From Rostratula benghalensis (lineage: Eukaryota > Chordata > Aves > Charadriiformes > Rostratulidae), in contig VXAI01000015.1 in NCBI GenBank assembly GCA_013399305.1, positions 6,694,182 through 6,758,181 on the forward strand: a stretch of 64,000 nucleotides of DNA. Reading direction: 5' to 3'. A model generated the notes under the pieces. That model was not told where the DNA came from, did no database searches, and saw only the letters and a list, made by a program, of their open reading frames with translations. The translations under genes and the position numbers were made by a program. Each line of letters opens with the position of its first letter. Within the stretch, counting starts at the first letter, position 1. This document shows, in pieces, positions 15,201 to 30,200 of the stretch.

Positions 15201-18200
15201 CTAATCTACTGTTTAGTAATGCTGGCATCTTTAAAAGTATAACAGTCAGGATCCAAACCAGCATTGGGCTGATTTTTACCTTTACAAAAAGCAGCCCTAA
15301 CCTTGAAATAGAACGTAGTTTTGATGACACTTGCCTCCCGATTCTCATCCCATCTATAAAAATCCTGTGGGCTTGTCTTTGTTACACGACTGTGGCATGT
15401 TCTAGGTGTGAACACGTGGGCTACTCTGCTGGTGGTGCAGCTGCTGAACCTCTCCCTGCTTCAGGACAGAAATGGGAGCCCGCAGGCCCATGGGTAAATC
15501 ATTCTCTAATCTTTTACAAATACTCTGTTCCCTCACTATCTGTCTCACCCAGCAAAGCCAGAGTTGGAGATCCTGGGAATATTTAAAACCATCTGATAAA
15601 AGAAGATGACAGCTAGACTGGAGAGTGTACCTAGTATTATATAGGACTGGTCTTCCTACCCCAGCTAACACTCTTGTAAATTTTCATTATTATCAATAGA
15701 AATATTAACAATTAGCATTCCTCTAAACCCTTCTAAAACATAGTATTACCTATTTAACCTTTCATTTAAGATTATGCAAATATAAAAACTTCATTGAGTG
15801 AAATATATAAACGCATTTCTGTGGCGACAAATCCCACTGCACGTTTTGGATATACACTACTAAGGAGTTTTGCTCACTCTAACACCAGTTGTGTTTAACT
15901 TCTGGAAAAGTAAATCAAGTATTTGATCCCCAAATTTCCTTTGGTCTTATCAAATAAAACAAATGATACAGACCTATTCCAAACACTAAGGAGTTCTCAG
16001 CCATTGCACATTTTATTGCTGAAGATGTGCCACCCAGATGTTCACTGCCCCACAAACACTCTCCAAGGTGGCCTAAACTCCCTCAATGTCAGTGAGAGTA
16101 TAAAATGAGCAAAAATTGAACAGAGGAAAAATCAAACCCTTGGTGCTAAATTAACAGCTCTTGCTACCACAATTTTCTAAATAGCATTTAAGGCTAGCGT
16201 TGTGTTTGGGAGTTGGGTTGGGGGTGGTGGTGCTGCTTTTGTTTGTTTTGTGTTTGTTGGTGTTTGTTTTAAACTTCTCTGAGGGTTTGCATTTAGTGAT
16301 TAACACATCTTCTCTTCTTTTACAACCGAATGGATGTTCCCTTGGGAATGAAACATTTTCTCAAGGATATAAAGTAGAGATAAGAAAACTATAGTGTACA
16401 AGAACCTCAGACTGCTCTATGGAACACAAATTAAGCGTGACTTTGGTCAACTTACCTTCATTTCAAGCACACTGAGATCAGATTGACTCATAGCTGGCTC
16501 TGCAACCACCTTTTGTAAGAAATACGTTGAATTCTTCTTACTTTCAAGCTCTCTAGGTATCTTTTCAGTAGCCAGGTATGAATTGAAATTTATCTCCTCT
16601 TCTAGTTTCTTCAATAAAGCTTAAAAACAAATTAAATCAGTGTCTGTCTATAAAAGTAATGTAGCAGATAATTAAGTCTGATTTCACCAACACATTAAAG
16701 TATTTAGTAACAGATTAGCATAACAACAGCATTACATTTGAGTCTTCAACGCAGGTAGTTACTTGATTTAGATTTTTAATCCGGATGTTAAACAATATAA
16801 TGTGTATTATTATTCATCCGTATCTCTAACATATAGCTATTAACAGCTTGACAGATTCTTTTCTTCAGTAAAACCCTTCTTACATGAAGCTCTAGCTGAA
16901 CCCAGTGCAAGACCCAACATGCAGCATTGGTCTGGAAAGCCATTGACACTCTGTGTGTCTTACACACATCAAGACACTGGCTTCCATTTGTTACTTTTTC
17001 TTGTTATTGTTGTGAATTACATTCTTTTTAAGCTTTAAACGTTGAGGGCTAGACTGCGGCGCACAAGTTGCACACAAGTTGAGGAGGAGCAAAGCACATC
17101 AGAGCTGTTTCAAAGCTTGTCACCCCTTGGAACTTGCTGGAGCAGCAGAGCCAGCACCATGGAGCTGGCCCTACTCACAGATTGCACAGGTCATCGTTTT
17201 GTAGGAATTATTTCATCTACAGACAGAAATTATCTCAGGGTGAATCTGTATCTGGACAAAGATCTTCATTTGGCCTAGCTCTTTTATAGATCTGTTATAT
17301 CCTTGCAAATTCCCTCCTAAAATAAAACTTTATTCCAATCTGGCATCTGAAAAGGCCTTAAAATAAGCAGAGTTCAATGTATCCCTACTTGAAGGGTCTT
17401 TTACCTTGCCAGAACACTTATAAAATTCTCTCCCTGTAAACAGCAAACTGTTTTTTAATTTTGGTAAGAGCAAGCATGTAATTGCAGGACAGCATATAGA
17501 CTGAGAATGCTGAAAATAACAACAGAAAGAACAAGAAGGATTCCTGAGGAATGTCACAAATCCTGTTTGAGAAAAGCCAACCCATTTGTAAGATTTGCTC
17601 TCCACAAGCCTGATGCACACGGCATGTTACCACGCTTAGGGTGACTTGGCTCCTGCTAGGGAGAGTAATTTAGCCTCCTTAACAGATAATTTATAAATAA
17701 AGACAGGTACATACAGATAAGAACAACACACAGCTAGAAAAATGTAAGAGAATAAAATAAAGCATCTATTTAAATGACATTATGCAGTCTTCTGCTGACA
17801 ACAGGCAGTTTAGTGCAATTTCTCCTCCAAGACACCTGTGCCAAGGACTACAGGAAGCTTTGGAAGTTATATGTCAGATGAGTGTGGGAACAGGTATTTC
17901 AGAACATTCTTCATGATGTAGATGACTAAAAGGCAAGTGTCAGAGGTACTTTTTAAAACTACTCGCTAGAGTTGGGGGTTTTGCTGGGGGAAGTTTTTCT
18001 CCATATTTGGTGAATATGGAATTGCCATGAAATGCCAAGAAAAACAGGCAATTCTGTCTCTGTCATATACTGCACAAGAAGAGAAAAGCTTGAGTACAGA
18101 GATACAATAGTATAGCTGAAGCTGCTGAAACATAGGTGCAAAAGGATGTAGGGAAAAGCAGTTTTCCCTTCTCAGGGTAAAAACCCTGCCGACCACATCG

Positions 18201-21200
18201 CTGACAGACAAAAGAAGGTGACAACAAAGTGAAATACAAGTCTGGAAAAGGGGCCCCCGTTATTCTGCCACCGTTTGCCTCTAGAAACACCGCACTAATA
18301 GATCCCCCTCACCCTCTGCTCCCAGCTCAGACTGAAAGTAAAGCTCCTTGGTTTAGCTGCCAGGGAGGAAATAAGCCATTAGCTCTTGAGAAAGCCTTGA
18401 GAACCAGAAGAAAGAAAACAGACCCTAGGGAAAGCTGCTAACAAAGTCAAGACAACACAAAGTGGAACTGAGTGGGAATTCCTCTTTTCCAGCAGTTCAC
18501 TTCGTTGATTTCTGTGTTTATGAAAAGCAACACTACCACAGGATCTCTTCCCCTTCCTGAAGAGGTCATTTATCTTGCACAAAACAAACAGCATCAATCC
18601 TGGTTTCAGAGTGGGAAGTGGAGTTACTCCATGCGTGCACATGGCACTACAGCCATGCCCTGAGGAACACACTTGGACTTACTGAGAGAGAATTCCCAGT
18701 TCGTTCTTCCAGAAGAACTCGATTCCAGTCTTCCTCAGCCCACGAGAGAGCTGGGCAGGAGGGACCACATTTTAATGTCTCAGTTGAAATCTACCACCTC
18801 TGCAAATGCAGCACAGCTTCCCACGTACACTGTGAGCTGAATTATCACCTCAGAACTGACGAGGAACACAACTCCCAGTTTGATATTTATAGCCAAGATC
18901 TTAGGTGTGGAAATCAAAGTTATATCAATTAATTTTTTCTGGTATTAAATATTAATATTTTTATTTAATCAAGCTAATTTCTTGCTTTCCCCTTGGTAGC
19001 AAAAAAAATCTGCATATATAGCCTATGCTTTATTTCTTGTACAATTCCAGCTTTCTTATAAAAATGTACGTGCCTAAATACTTTATCGTAGATACGATAC
19101 TAAATTCAGCATGTAAACAATTGTTTTCATAAGAGAGGGACCTACTGACTTCAGAGCATAACCTTGATGATTGTTCAGATTTATTTCTCAGAGAAACTGT
19201 TTCTGCAGCTGCTTGCTTTTGATGGTGCAACCAGAAAGGAAACCAGTTAAACTGACATCTCAATGGGGAAAGACACGATGATGTCAACATCCCTCAAGAT
19301 TAACGTAGTTTCTTTCCTAAGATACTTGGGGTATATTTTATCTCCAGTGTGATTCAACATAGGGAGAAGTAACTACTTAAGAACTACTTTTGCTACTTTA
19401 ATAGAACCTTAAAAAACAAAACAGAGAGCAGCTCCTGTTTTAATTTTTTTTTTCCTCAGTGAAAAACATTCTTTTTTCAAATTCCCAGGCTAGAGGAAAG
19501 AAAAGCAAGCATACTTTAAATCTTTCCATTACACATATAAATTCTGTTTTTAATGTCTTAACATTGACTTAGGGTTACAAAATCTACATACGTAAGCTGC
19601 ACAGAAAGTCTGGCTCCATGCCCTAAGGTTATTTTAGCAAGATGCTGCCAACCACGTATTTACATCTGGAGAGCTATTAACAGCAACTCTTCATGTTTTC
19701 CACCCCTTTTTTTTTTAATTATTATTATTATTATTATTATTATTACAAAAGGAGGGATGAGAGAAAGTGTTACTTAGCACTTGCTCAGTCATGTAGGAAA
19801 GAGGCAAGTTTTTCTGCACAGTTCTGTTAATTGATCTAAAACCTGATTCCCCCTGTGCTCAGAGTCCTACTTCTTTTCCCTCTACAGGTTACCACCGATT
19901 GTGCATCCTATACCAAAACCATTTGCAACAATAACTGATCTTTTTTAAAAAGAGGGGGGAAAACAAAGGAAAAGAAAGAGAAGCATTCATTATATGTTGT
20001 TTAATATTACATAGGAAGGCCACTACAAAAGCAGGTCTAGAACACGCTGCCACACGGCATTCAATTGCATCAAAGCCTTCCCTTCCCTTTCTGCAATCAA
20101 CCTCAATAACAGAGCACTGAAATGATTCCATCCACAGCTTCCAGTGGTATCAGAGGCCTGGGACAGGCAAACCCTGACAGAATATGCTCAAATTATCCTC
20201 TTTGATATCTCCTTGAAAAAGTAAAAAGTTTCCTGAATTTGCCATTGGAAGTTATGCTTTCCATATTTATAATTATTATTGATGCTCTTTGAAGCCTCTG
20301 CGACCTTTCAACATTCTTCTTGAATTGTGGTCAATGGACACAGTGTTGGACATATCAGAGCTACAAAGAAAAGTACTGTAACTCTCCTTCTCCTTTTTCT
20401 TCCATAAATAAATGCATAGAGAGCATCACATCTTTGACACTAGGAGCTCCAGTTCTACCATTTTTACACCATGACCCACAAGTCCTTTTCAGAATCCCTT
20501 TGGGAAGAGTCCCACACGCTATAAGCACATTGTTTATACCTAGAGGAATGCATATCCTAGAGGAATACTGTGGCATTTGGCTGTTCCTTAAAATACATAC
20601 TGTTGGCAAGGACTTGGCTTCCTAAGTGATTAGGGTCATTTCAAATCTACTGTCTGGTATCCTCATTATTTAGTCATTTCCCCTTTTTTTATTTCATCTG
20701 ACAATTTCACCAGTCACCATTTGCTATCTTCTTTCAGGTGTCTGATGTAAAACTTAACAAAAGAGAGCCAGACATCAATTTCTGCATGTTTCCATTAGAA
20801 AGACATCCACTCAGTGTTGAGTCCCTGGTTAATTTCCTTTCTAAAAATTTTGATAAACTCCTTTTAATCCTTTTAACACAGGTCATGTCAAATTTTTGTT
20901 GCCTCAATTTTCTTCAAAATGGGTACAGGTTAAGAGTCAATGATCTTAAAAAAAGTCAACCACGGCAATACTATTAACCTTACCAATGAGATTTGTATTC
21001 TCAAGGATATCAAGTTAGCTTAAAAGTACTTTGCCCTTGACCCTGCATCAATTGACAGTGACTTTATAATAAATTAAATAATTTAAAGATACAAATAAAG
21101 TTCTACCTAAGCCATTCTCCTTTACCAAACACATCTATAACTTTAATTGTAACATGGTCTGCCATGTTGGTGGAGATGATTTTACCTTGGAATTTTAGGG

Positions 21201-24200
21201 AAAGACAGTTCTGTGGAAAAGAAAAATCCTAGTGTTTTCATTCAAATGGAATATTTAAATAATAGGATCCTAAATGTCAATTTTTTATCAGCTTTTCAGA
21301 ATGACATAAAAATAGTCACCTGTACAAAGCAATTCCTCTTTGAAGTTCTCAGTGCTGTAAATCTATTACTACATATTGACTTAATGAGGTACATAAATTA
21401 CACATTTCACTGTTTATCAACAACAATCATCTTAACACATTCTTTTAATCAATATTTTCAAGCTAGTCATCCACTTCTTCATATTTCTGTCAACAAAGTG
21501 AACAATAATGTTCTGTAAAATGGACAGAGATCAAGAATTTCAGTAATTCAGTTCACTTTTTGGCATTAACACTTTGTGGTTGTGCCAGCAGAGATGGTCA
21601 AAGCAAAAAGATGGCAATCTTGCTGAGAAAGCATGAGCTGAGTTATTCCAACTAGTGGTCAGTGTTAACAGAAATACTATTCACATCCCATACAACAATA
21701 ACACAAAAACCCCCAGAAACTGCAAATTCATGTGCTATCAGCAGCAACTGCCTCTCTGTAGTCAAACAACATCCCGAAGGAGCGTTCTCTGGAATCCAGT
21801 AGGATCAGTATTAGCCTACAAAACATCTCATAGCAATCAACTGCTTTTTACTGTACAATAGAAAGTCTTCTAAATATTCTATTTTTAAGATTCAAAAACC
21901 TACTAACCATAAGCTGTATTTTCCTGGCACAGCTAAAGCAGAGCGATGCTAATTGCATATTAATGATACTCATGAATATGTGCTAGTTGCATTGCTTAAA
22001 GAGTTCCTTTACATTTCCTTAAAGTACTTCAGCCTAAATTAATTATAAGATGAAGTAATCAAAGCAGCATGCATCTGTAAAACAAACAAAAAAGCTTCTA
22101 CTCACTAACAACAACTTTGTCATTTTATCTCGCTTCGGAAGTAAAAACACCTGAAGTATTAAAAAAGGAAGAAAATTCTTTTAAAGGAAAGTATCTAACC
22201 TCCAGTGAAAATCCACACCTACCAACCAGCCGCTGAATTGCCAGCACACAAGCTATACTGATATGAGTAGGCAGCTGAGCTACAAAATGTTAGCCAAAAG
22301 GAATCTTGAAAATAAAATAAATTGTGCTAACTGTAGACCAACAAAGCTTTTAAAATAAATGGAATCCTGTTCAGTGCATTGCGGTCACCTAATTTCAATT
22401 ATTTAAAAAACACAGTTGGCATTCTGTAATTGCTACTACAGGCAGTGTCTTTAACTACTATGGGGAAAAGCAATTACAAAGTTAAGTCCTGGAGTCTTTG
22501 TTTGGGCAAAATTTCAACATAAGTTTTCTTAAGTAATGACTCCAAGTTTTTCTTCAGAACATCTAAACACTTTTTCTTTCCTGCAAGCAGGACTCAAGAT
22601 AAGGAAATTAAATACGCTAACTTTATCTTTATTTTCATCTCAATGATTAAATGACATATTTACTGGCTTTTTATTATGTTACCTTTGCTTCTGTGAACTG
22701 AGCCCATCAAGTTTCCATTGGCCTTTAAAAACCCCAGGAACTGAAATAGAAATGTTGACACAGCTTTGCTGTATAAACTCTGTTGTAGCTACTGCAAAAA
22801 TGGAACAGTTATAAAATCCACTGCAGGTCCCTTTGAGTAAAGGAGATAGTTCAGATATTCTTTTAGTTCCATTTGTGCTGCAGTGGTTGAGGAGCATCAT
22901 AAAATAAATTAAAATAAAATTGCAAAGCAATAACAACGCAACATGATGGCAACTGAAAAAAAAAATCTCTAAGTTAAAACAGCTGCCTAAGCAGTTCTGT
23001 GATGCAACTGGAATATTAAATGTACTTGAAAGAGCAGGACAATGACTGACTTTACTAAGTTTAAATTGATAAATAGTCAGATTCTATCATTTTGCAAGTA
23101 ATTTATACATATGACAAAAATAATTCTATGGCATTTTTTTACCGTAGCAACTTACAATGCAACTGGATAAGCCCCATGAAAAGGCGCATTCTGAGTCTTA
23201 CACCTTCACACTACTTCACATGCAGTAAAGTATTTCCCTATAAATCAACCACAACACCCATATGAACAGCACGTAGAACCTCCACCAGTCCTGTGATGTG
23301 TTATTAATAATGAAGTGCAAGAGACAAACTGAAAGGGGTTAAGTGATTTGCCAAAGGTCACATCCATTTGAAACACCAAACTCCACATCAGCTCCCAGCT
23401 TTGTTGCCAAACCGCCAGGCTAATCCTTGGTACATTTCCTTCAAAGTGATTCAATCAGAAACCTAGAGGTTGTAAAATTGTAGCCTTTGGAGACAGTTGT
23501 ACATTTATCTAGTAACTACAATTCCTTCCTACTTCCTATTTTTATAAATTATCATAGACTACTAATTTACTCCTCAAGTAGTGTAATATATTTTGCTGAG
23601 ATTATTTGCAGACTGAGATATTACCAAAAACAAAGAGCAATTTTGCTCCTATTAACGTAATGCTGCAATCAGCTACAGTCATATCATGAGGAAAAAAAGT
23701 ATTTCCAGATGTTAACAAATATATTAACATATAGGCATTAATATATTAATATAGAGTAGATAATATATATACTCAAAAGCGTAGTAATATAGAAGACTGT
23801 GTGCATAAATATACCTTCCATTACCTATGTAAAAAAAAGCTTAATTAGGAAGAAGCTTTGGGTTTGGTACCATACAAAGCTATAACACAAAATTGCACTG
23901 CACTAAGAAACGGGCCTTAAAGGTTTTAAAACAAATATTTTATAAAAGATAACTAGGAAAACAAGTCCACACTAAATAAAACATAGCACTCAATGTACTT
24001 TTACATTCAGTGAGAAAATTTTTAAGCAGCAGCATTTCACCAATCCCCAATTACAAAAGACTTATACCCTTACTCAGTTTGCCCTTTCTAAGAGGTTTCT
24101 GCATTTTCCAACCCTTTGTAATTCCAACTGTTTATTTCTTGCAGAGTATTATTGTTAGTATTCATTGTTCAACTGTTCTAAGATTTTTAAAAAGTGGACC

Positions 24201-27200
24201 TCAAAGATATGACAGGTACCACTGGCCCTTGTGATTATCTCACTGTTTTTTTTGTGGTAAGGTATACTCAAGCTTCAGATTCCCAGCAAGTGCCTTTAGA
24301 ACACAAGTTTGTTCTTTCTTTACACTCTCTGAGGTTTCCATATGTTTTTTGGCACAACCATATGACTGACAGCCATCCAGTTTCCATTTCATTTCCAAGA
24401 GAGTAGTGTAAACCCCCAGGCTTTATAGAATACTACTTACTTTCAGGTTTTGAATCTACTACTGCATGATGCATCTCTTTCAGCTGGAGCTGTGCTCTTT
24501 GCAGTCTCTGCTCCGCATGGAACAACTTTTGAGAGAAAATTGGATACAAAGAAACATATCCCAATAACTATAACAAAAGAGTACCAAAAAGAATCCCAAA
24601 TACAAAAAATGGCAGCTATAAGCATCTGGTGATTATCTGTTTCACAAGGGAACGTGCCAAAACAGATTTTTAACAACTGGCCAGTAAACTGGGTTTAGCT
24701 GATATTCTCTAGTGTTAATTAAGGAAAGCATTCTTGTACTCCCAAGCAATATTTTCTCTATGGCAGGAATTCATTAAACAATTTTCAACCAAAACCATGA
24801 GTGGCTTGAACATCAGAACAACAAGAAAAAGACAGCACCAATCAGGATTGCAGCAGACAACTCTCCTTATACTGCAGTTTTCAAAGCATCTGAGTCGTCA
24901 CAGCAATCCAGTGTCCAACTTGAGAGCACACTGGAAAGCCTGTTGCCAAACAACACCCATTTGATTAGCACTTTTGTGACTGAGGGATGTGTACTAAGAA
25001 CTGGAATTATCTGGACATCACATTCATTTTACTTGTGATCTTGCTAAGATTCAAGCAAAGATCCAACTGCTCAAAAGCCTAGTGGTCCATACTGATTCCA
25101 CATCCAGATATAGACTGCAATACTAGATATGTGGGATTTTTTCCCCCTTTTAATACAGCATTGAAGTTCATGTTACAGAATTTGGTGAGATGATACAACA
25201 ATACGGCACTGGGTTTTATTAAAGTATCTTGTTCTGAGGACATAGCTCAGGAATAAAAGCCACCCTTTTATTCAGATGTCAGCTGCTTCCAGTGCTTCCC
25301 AGGAGATCAACTTTGTCCAACAAGGGGACCAAAATCCCAAGGTTCCTCCTGAATACATATTTCTCCCACCCAGTGAAAAGCTGAGGTACTTGCTGTGTTA
25401 CTCAGCCTTTGAAATCTCAGTGCAGATGCAGAGAGATACAAATCAAACCAAGGAAACATTTGCTCACTACCATAAGTACAAAGAATTCTCTTTGAGTGCT
25501 ACAACGGTAAGTCATGGAACATTTCCTGGGACTGCTAAAGGATGATGTCAGTGGCAGCTAAGGCAGCCAAGTACCTTGAATGAGGTGTTCAAAGCTTGCA
25601 GGGTCAAGCCTCTTCCCTTAAAATGCACAGAGATATTTCTATTTTAAATGGGATTTCATTTTCTGATGTTGGTAGAAACTCTGTAATTGTTGTTCTGATG
25701 TACTTTTGTAAATGCACGATTCCCAAACAAATGTCAACAACTGTTTATTTTAATAGGTATGCTTTTATGTTAGTACCTGATTTTTTTGTTCTTGTTTCTG
25801 TTGAGCCAAAGATTCTTCTCTTTCTTTTTCTAAGCGAAGCTGTCTTGCTATTTCAAGCATTCGTTGATGATTTTGTACTGTCTCCACCTACAGCAAGTGG
25901 ATAAATAGTGCATGTTACTGTCAGATACTTGAGAAATACATCAAAGAGATCGTATGTCTCACAAGCCCACTTAGCACTTCCTTTCCATACATGTTACTAC
26001 TCAGAAATGACAGCGAAGTACTGGACTCAGGATTCTTAAAAGCTCTGGACTAACGCCTAGGGAGATTCCCTGTAGGTCAATTAGTTACTCGATTCCTTCC
26101 TAGACATACAGTGTGTTTATCTTAATCCTTGTTTGCATTCCAAAATGAGAGTTGCAAGCCAAGGATTATGACACTGAAATGTAACAGCGTTACTTCTCTT
26201 ATTACCCTCTTCTTAAGACGCTCTACTCTTTTGATGAGCTGATCTTTCTCCTCTTCCATTGCACTGATGTCCTAACAAGCAGAAAAAAATAGAAAAATGT
26301 TAATTTATTTACATTATAATATGCATTGGACATTATTCTGTTCACATTAATATGAAAATCAGAATTCTTCTCTGAATACAGTGAAGCAGTTATAATTTTA
26401 TTGATCTATATCTACCCAGAATTCCAATCTCTCTCTTCTCTCTTTCTTCCCCCACAGTTCCCACTCTCTTTATGCTAACATTCCTTCATCTGCATCCTTG
26501 AGTATTACTGTGTACATTTAAAATAAAGGCAGGTGGATTTCTCTAAAATAAAAACAAACAGAAACAACCAAGAAAAATTCAGTATGAATTCAATACCTGA
26601 TGCAGTCAAACATATGTTCTTCACACAACTTCCTGGCAGACAATTTTGCATGAAGTTGCACGTAAGTGATGTTTGCTGCCAATTTTTTCCTATGAGAATT
26701 GTATTAAAACCCCCACTTTCTAGTGCTAACCACCTGTCTGATTATTATTCTCCTCTAGCCATATCTTTACAGCAGAGATAGATAGCTGTGAGAGAAACTG
26801 AAATAAATTCTCCACATTTAGACCTTATCTCAACATTTGCTTAACCTGTCTGTATGTCCTACTGGAAAGTTGTACACAGGCTTAAATATTTTGCTGAAAC
26901 ACAGATATCTTTACTTAAGACCTTTGCCAGCCAGGACCATAATTTTTGTTGACTTACGATCTCAATTCATTCAACACCCTCTGAAATTACTACCCTGTTT
27001 CAGTAAAGCTTTGTATCAGTTTGCATTCATAGGCAAAGGAGTTCTGGGAAAATCCTGCTGAACCAAGTCTTGGCAGCCTTGTTCCCAATCTGCCTCAGAA
27101 AGCTCAGTTCTAAGCACGAGTGAGGACTTTCTAATCTGTTTGCCAACAGAGAGCAGTTTCAGAAAGGCAGCTGCAGTGTCTATCAGCTCTGACCTCTACA

Positions 27201-30200
27201 ACTTATATGCAATGAGTCCACAAAACCAACAAAAATAGAACTGACGTTCAAAAAAAAAAATATCTAAACAAAGCCTGAGTCATTTTGTTAGGTTTTTTTA
27301 CCCTTCTTATTTCTGCAGTAGAGAAACCAGATGTTTTGAGCTGCTCGCACTCCTTATGTAGGTTTTTAAATGCTTCCATCAGTTCTTCATACTATAAAAA
27401 GAAATCAAAACCATGCAGAATGAGCTTTGTGGATAAGGCTTTTCAATCAACACGTTGCTTTAATACTAAGACAGTACATATAGAAATAGAAATATGGTAA
27501 GAACAAGAATTAAAGGCATTTTTAGTCACAAAATCTTGTCAACTTAAAAAGCAAAAACAAAAAATCACAGTGAATTATCTGCCATTTGAAGGTACACTAG
27601 GATATTTAGCAATTTCTTCGTATTTTCACCTCTTCCCTTGTAATACATACTGTATTTCTCAAACAGGAAGACAAAATGTTACCTGAAAGGGAAAATGCTA
27701 TATTAAAAAAAATATTCTCTCTTACTCTAAATCTGCAGATATCACATATGTAAATTTATCAGCTCAAAAAGGAAGAGCTTGATCTAACAACATGCTTGAG
27801 TGAAAGAATGTAGCTTGAATTTATAGAGCGCTGAGCTTCAATTCAGCAAAGTGGTCCAAGAGCACACCTGACTTAACATGTGAGAAATAGTTTTGAAACA
27901 TTGCATAACCGTGCCCTCAGTATACAGACTGATCTATGTAGTTCGGTAGTTAAAAAGAAGTAGACAGTGTGCTACTTCCACACCAGTACGTTGCCCACCA
28001 GTAATCTCAAACTGAGAGGCAGTGTGAAAGTCTGTGTGGGCAGAGAAATAACAGGGGACAGAAAGAATTTAGAAATATGGATAGGAAATAAATTTAGATT
28101 CAACTTGGAGAAAGGCAAGCTGAGATACAAGGAAGGATAATCTCCACAGAAACAGCCATTCAGTAAGATGGAAAAATCTAAAAAGAGAATATGAAGTCGT
28201 ATTTTACTTCCTGGTAAGAGCAATTGATGTGAATGTTGAACAGAAAATGGCAACAGCAAAGCCCAGTTCAAACAAAGGCATCATAGCCCTGAGCAGTGAA
28301 GCAGCAATTCTATTCTATAAAACCCTGGGGAAGCAGCATCTGGAATGCTCTGTTCATTTCTGTTTTTTTCAATATCAGACACACACTGACAAGCTGAAAT
28401 GAATTAAAAAGAAAAAAGTGATAAAGTAATAGAGAAAAGGCTTAAAGCTTGATTAAATGGCAAATAGAAGGATGATAAGGTATGCACTGGCTGGACAATG
28501 CAGCGTGAGTTACCAAAAAAGTAGGAGTAGAACTGCAACTGGCCTGTATTATATCACTTATGCACAGTAGAACTTAAGTACTTGAACAAATAATGAACCA
28601 GCAGGTAGTCTCTGAGCAACTGTATTCACAACTGCTGATGTTCAACAGCTCTCTGTTGTATGGATTCATTCACTACGTCTTTCAAAAAGGGAGTTTAGTC
28701 TTTTCCTTATTGGAATGCAAAATTTCAAGACTAACAGTAAGATTCAGACTAGGGCCTAACACAGTTTGCTAGATCATTAACAAAGGGAAAGTTTCTTACT
28801 TCCACTGAATAAAAGCTGCAGCTACTCCATATGTACCCCGTAAGTGACACACTCAAATGACCAGCAAACACCCAGGTTCCTGTAGTGGAAAGGAAGATTC
28901 CTAGCACCTGGGGGCAACTCACTGAAAACTGGACAACTAGATTTATGTCAAGTTGCTTGTGTTTTAAATGACATAGTGCAACCAAGCTGATGTCCAAATC
29001 ACAAGACAGTTGAGAAGGTGGCAAGTACTCTGAGTACCATTTTAAAATAATTTACAGAAGTACATTTGAGCTTGATTCTATACACCATAAAACCTGACCA
29101 CGGTCTAAGATTTCTGTATACACTATTGCAAGCCTGTCTATCTAAATACTTCAGGCTAAATTCGTTAATTCATTAGTATTTAAATATTTGCATGGTAACG
29201 TTAAATTGCATTAAGAAACTATATTACCCCAGCTTCTGTAATGAATTAATCAGCATGGTGTTTAACAAGTTTAATAAGACCATTACACTACTGTAATCCC
29301 AAAAGGCATAACGTAATGGAAATAACGGAGCTGGACATTTATACATATTAAAGCTGTGACATACTGAAAAAACATACAGTCTACATTCCTTTCCCTCTTT
29401 CCTACGTCTGTGTAGCTATTCCAAGTTATAAATCCAATATTGTCAGTGGTAACAAAAAAATAAGCTTTGCTGGTGCACAGTTAATAAATTAGTTCCCTGT
29501 TACAAATATTCAAAAACACTGTGATTTTGCAAGTCACTGTACATAACAAAAGGCACAGAAAACTGGATAAAAACTAGGTAAATATGCACCTCAGGTAATA
29601 CAGGTCTAAAAACATAACTTTGGTTCACTTTAAGCTCTACATTTCAAACCCACCCACTCTGACTATCTAAAATCAACATTTAATACTTACAAAAGAAGTA
29701 GGAACATAATGAGTACGAATGTCAGCCCAGGAAAAGAAATTTTTATTTATTCACAAAAAAATAAATGACTGAAGCAAGAGCAGGATAAGGCTAATATAAA
29801 TATTAGGAGCTAAATATTATACTGACACTTAGGAGACATTGGCTTATGGTCATAACATCTTCTGGGCTAGTCTGAAGTGGTAATTTATAAAGTTAAAAAT
29901 ATCCATGTCGTAGTTCAGAGGGGGAAAAATAAAAAGTACTTAAAAATTAAGAAATAAAAATCAGTCATGGCCAATGTGGCTCTGAACTTTAGTACCCAGT
30001 ACTTAATGGGCTTAAAATCTTTTAATTCAATGCTACCTATTAATATACAATTTCAGGGTTACTGGAATAAAGGTGGTCAAAACATATATTTCTAATTACA
30101 AATCTTTGCTTACCCTTAACATAGCTTGAACACGGGCCTCAACAGGAAGTCCCAGATTCATTTATCCCTCCTCTTACTGGCACTTTAATTAACATAAAAG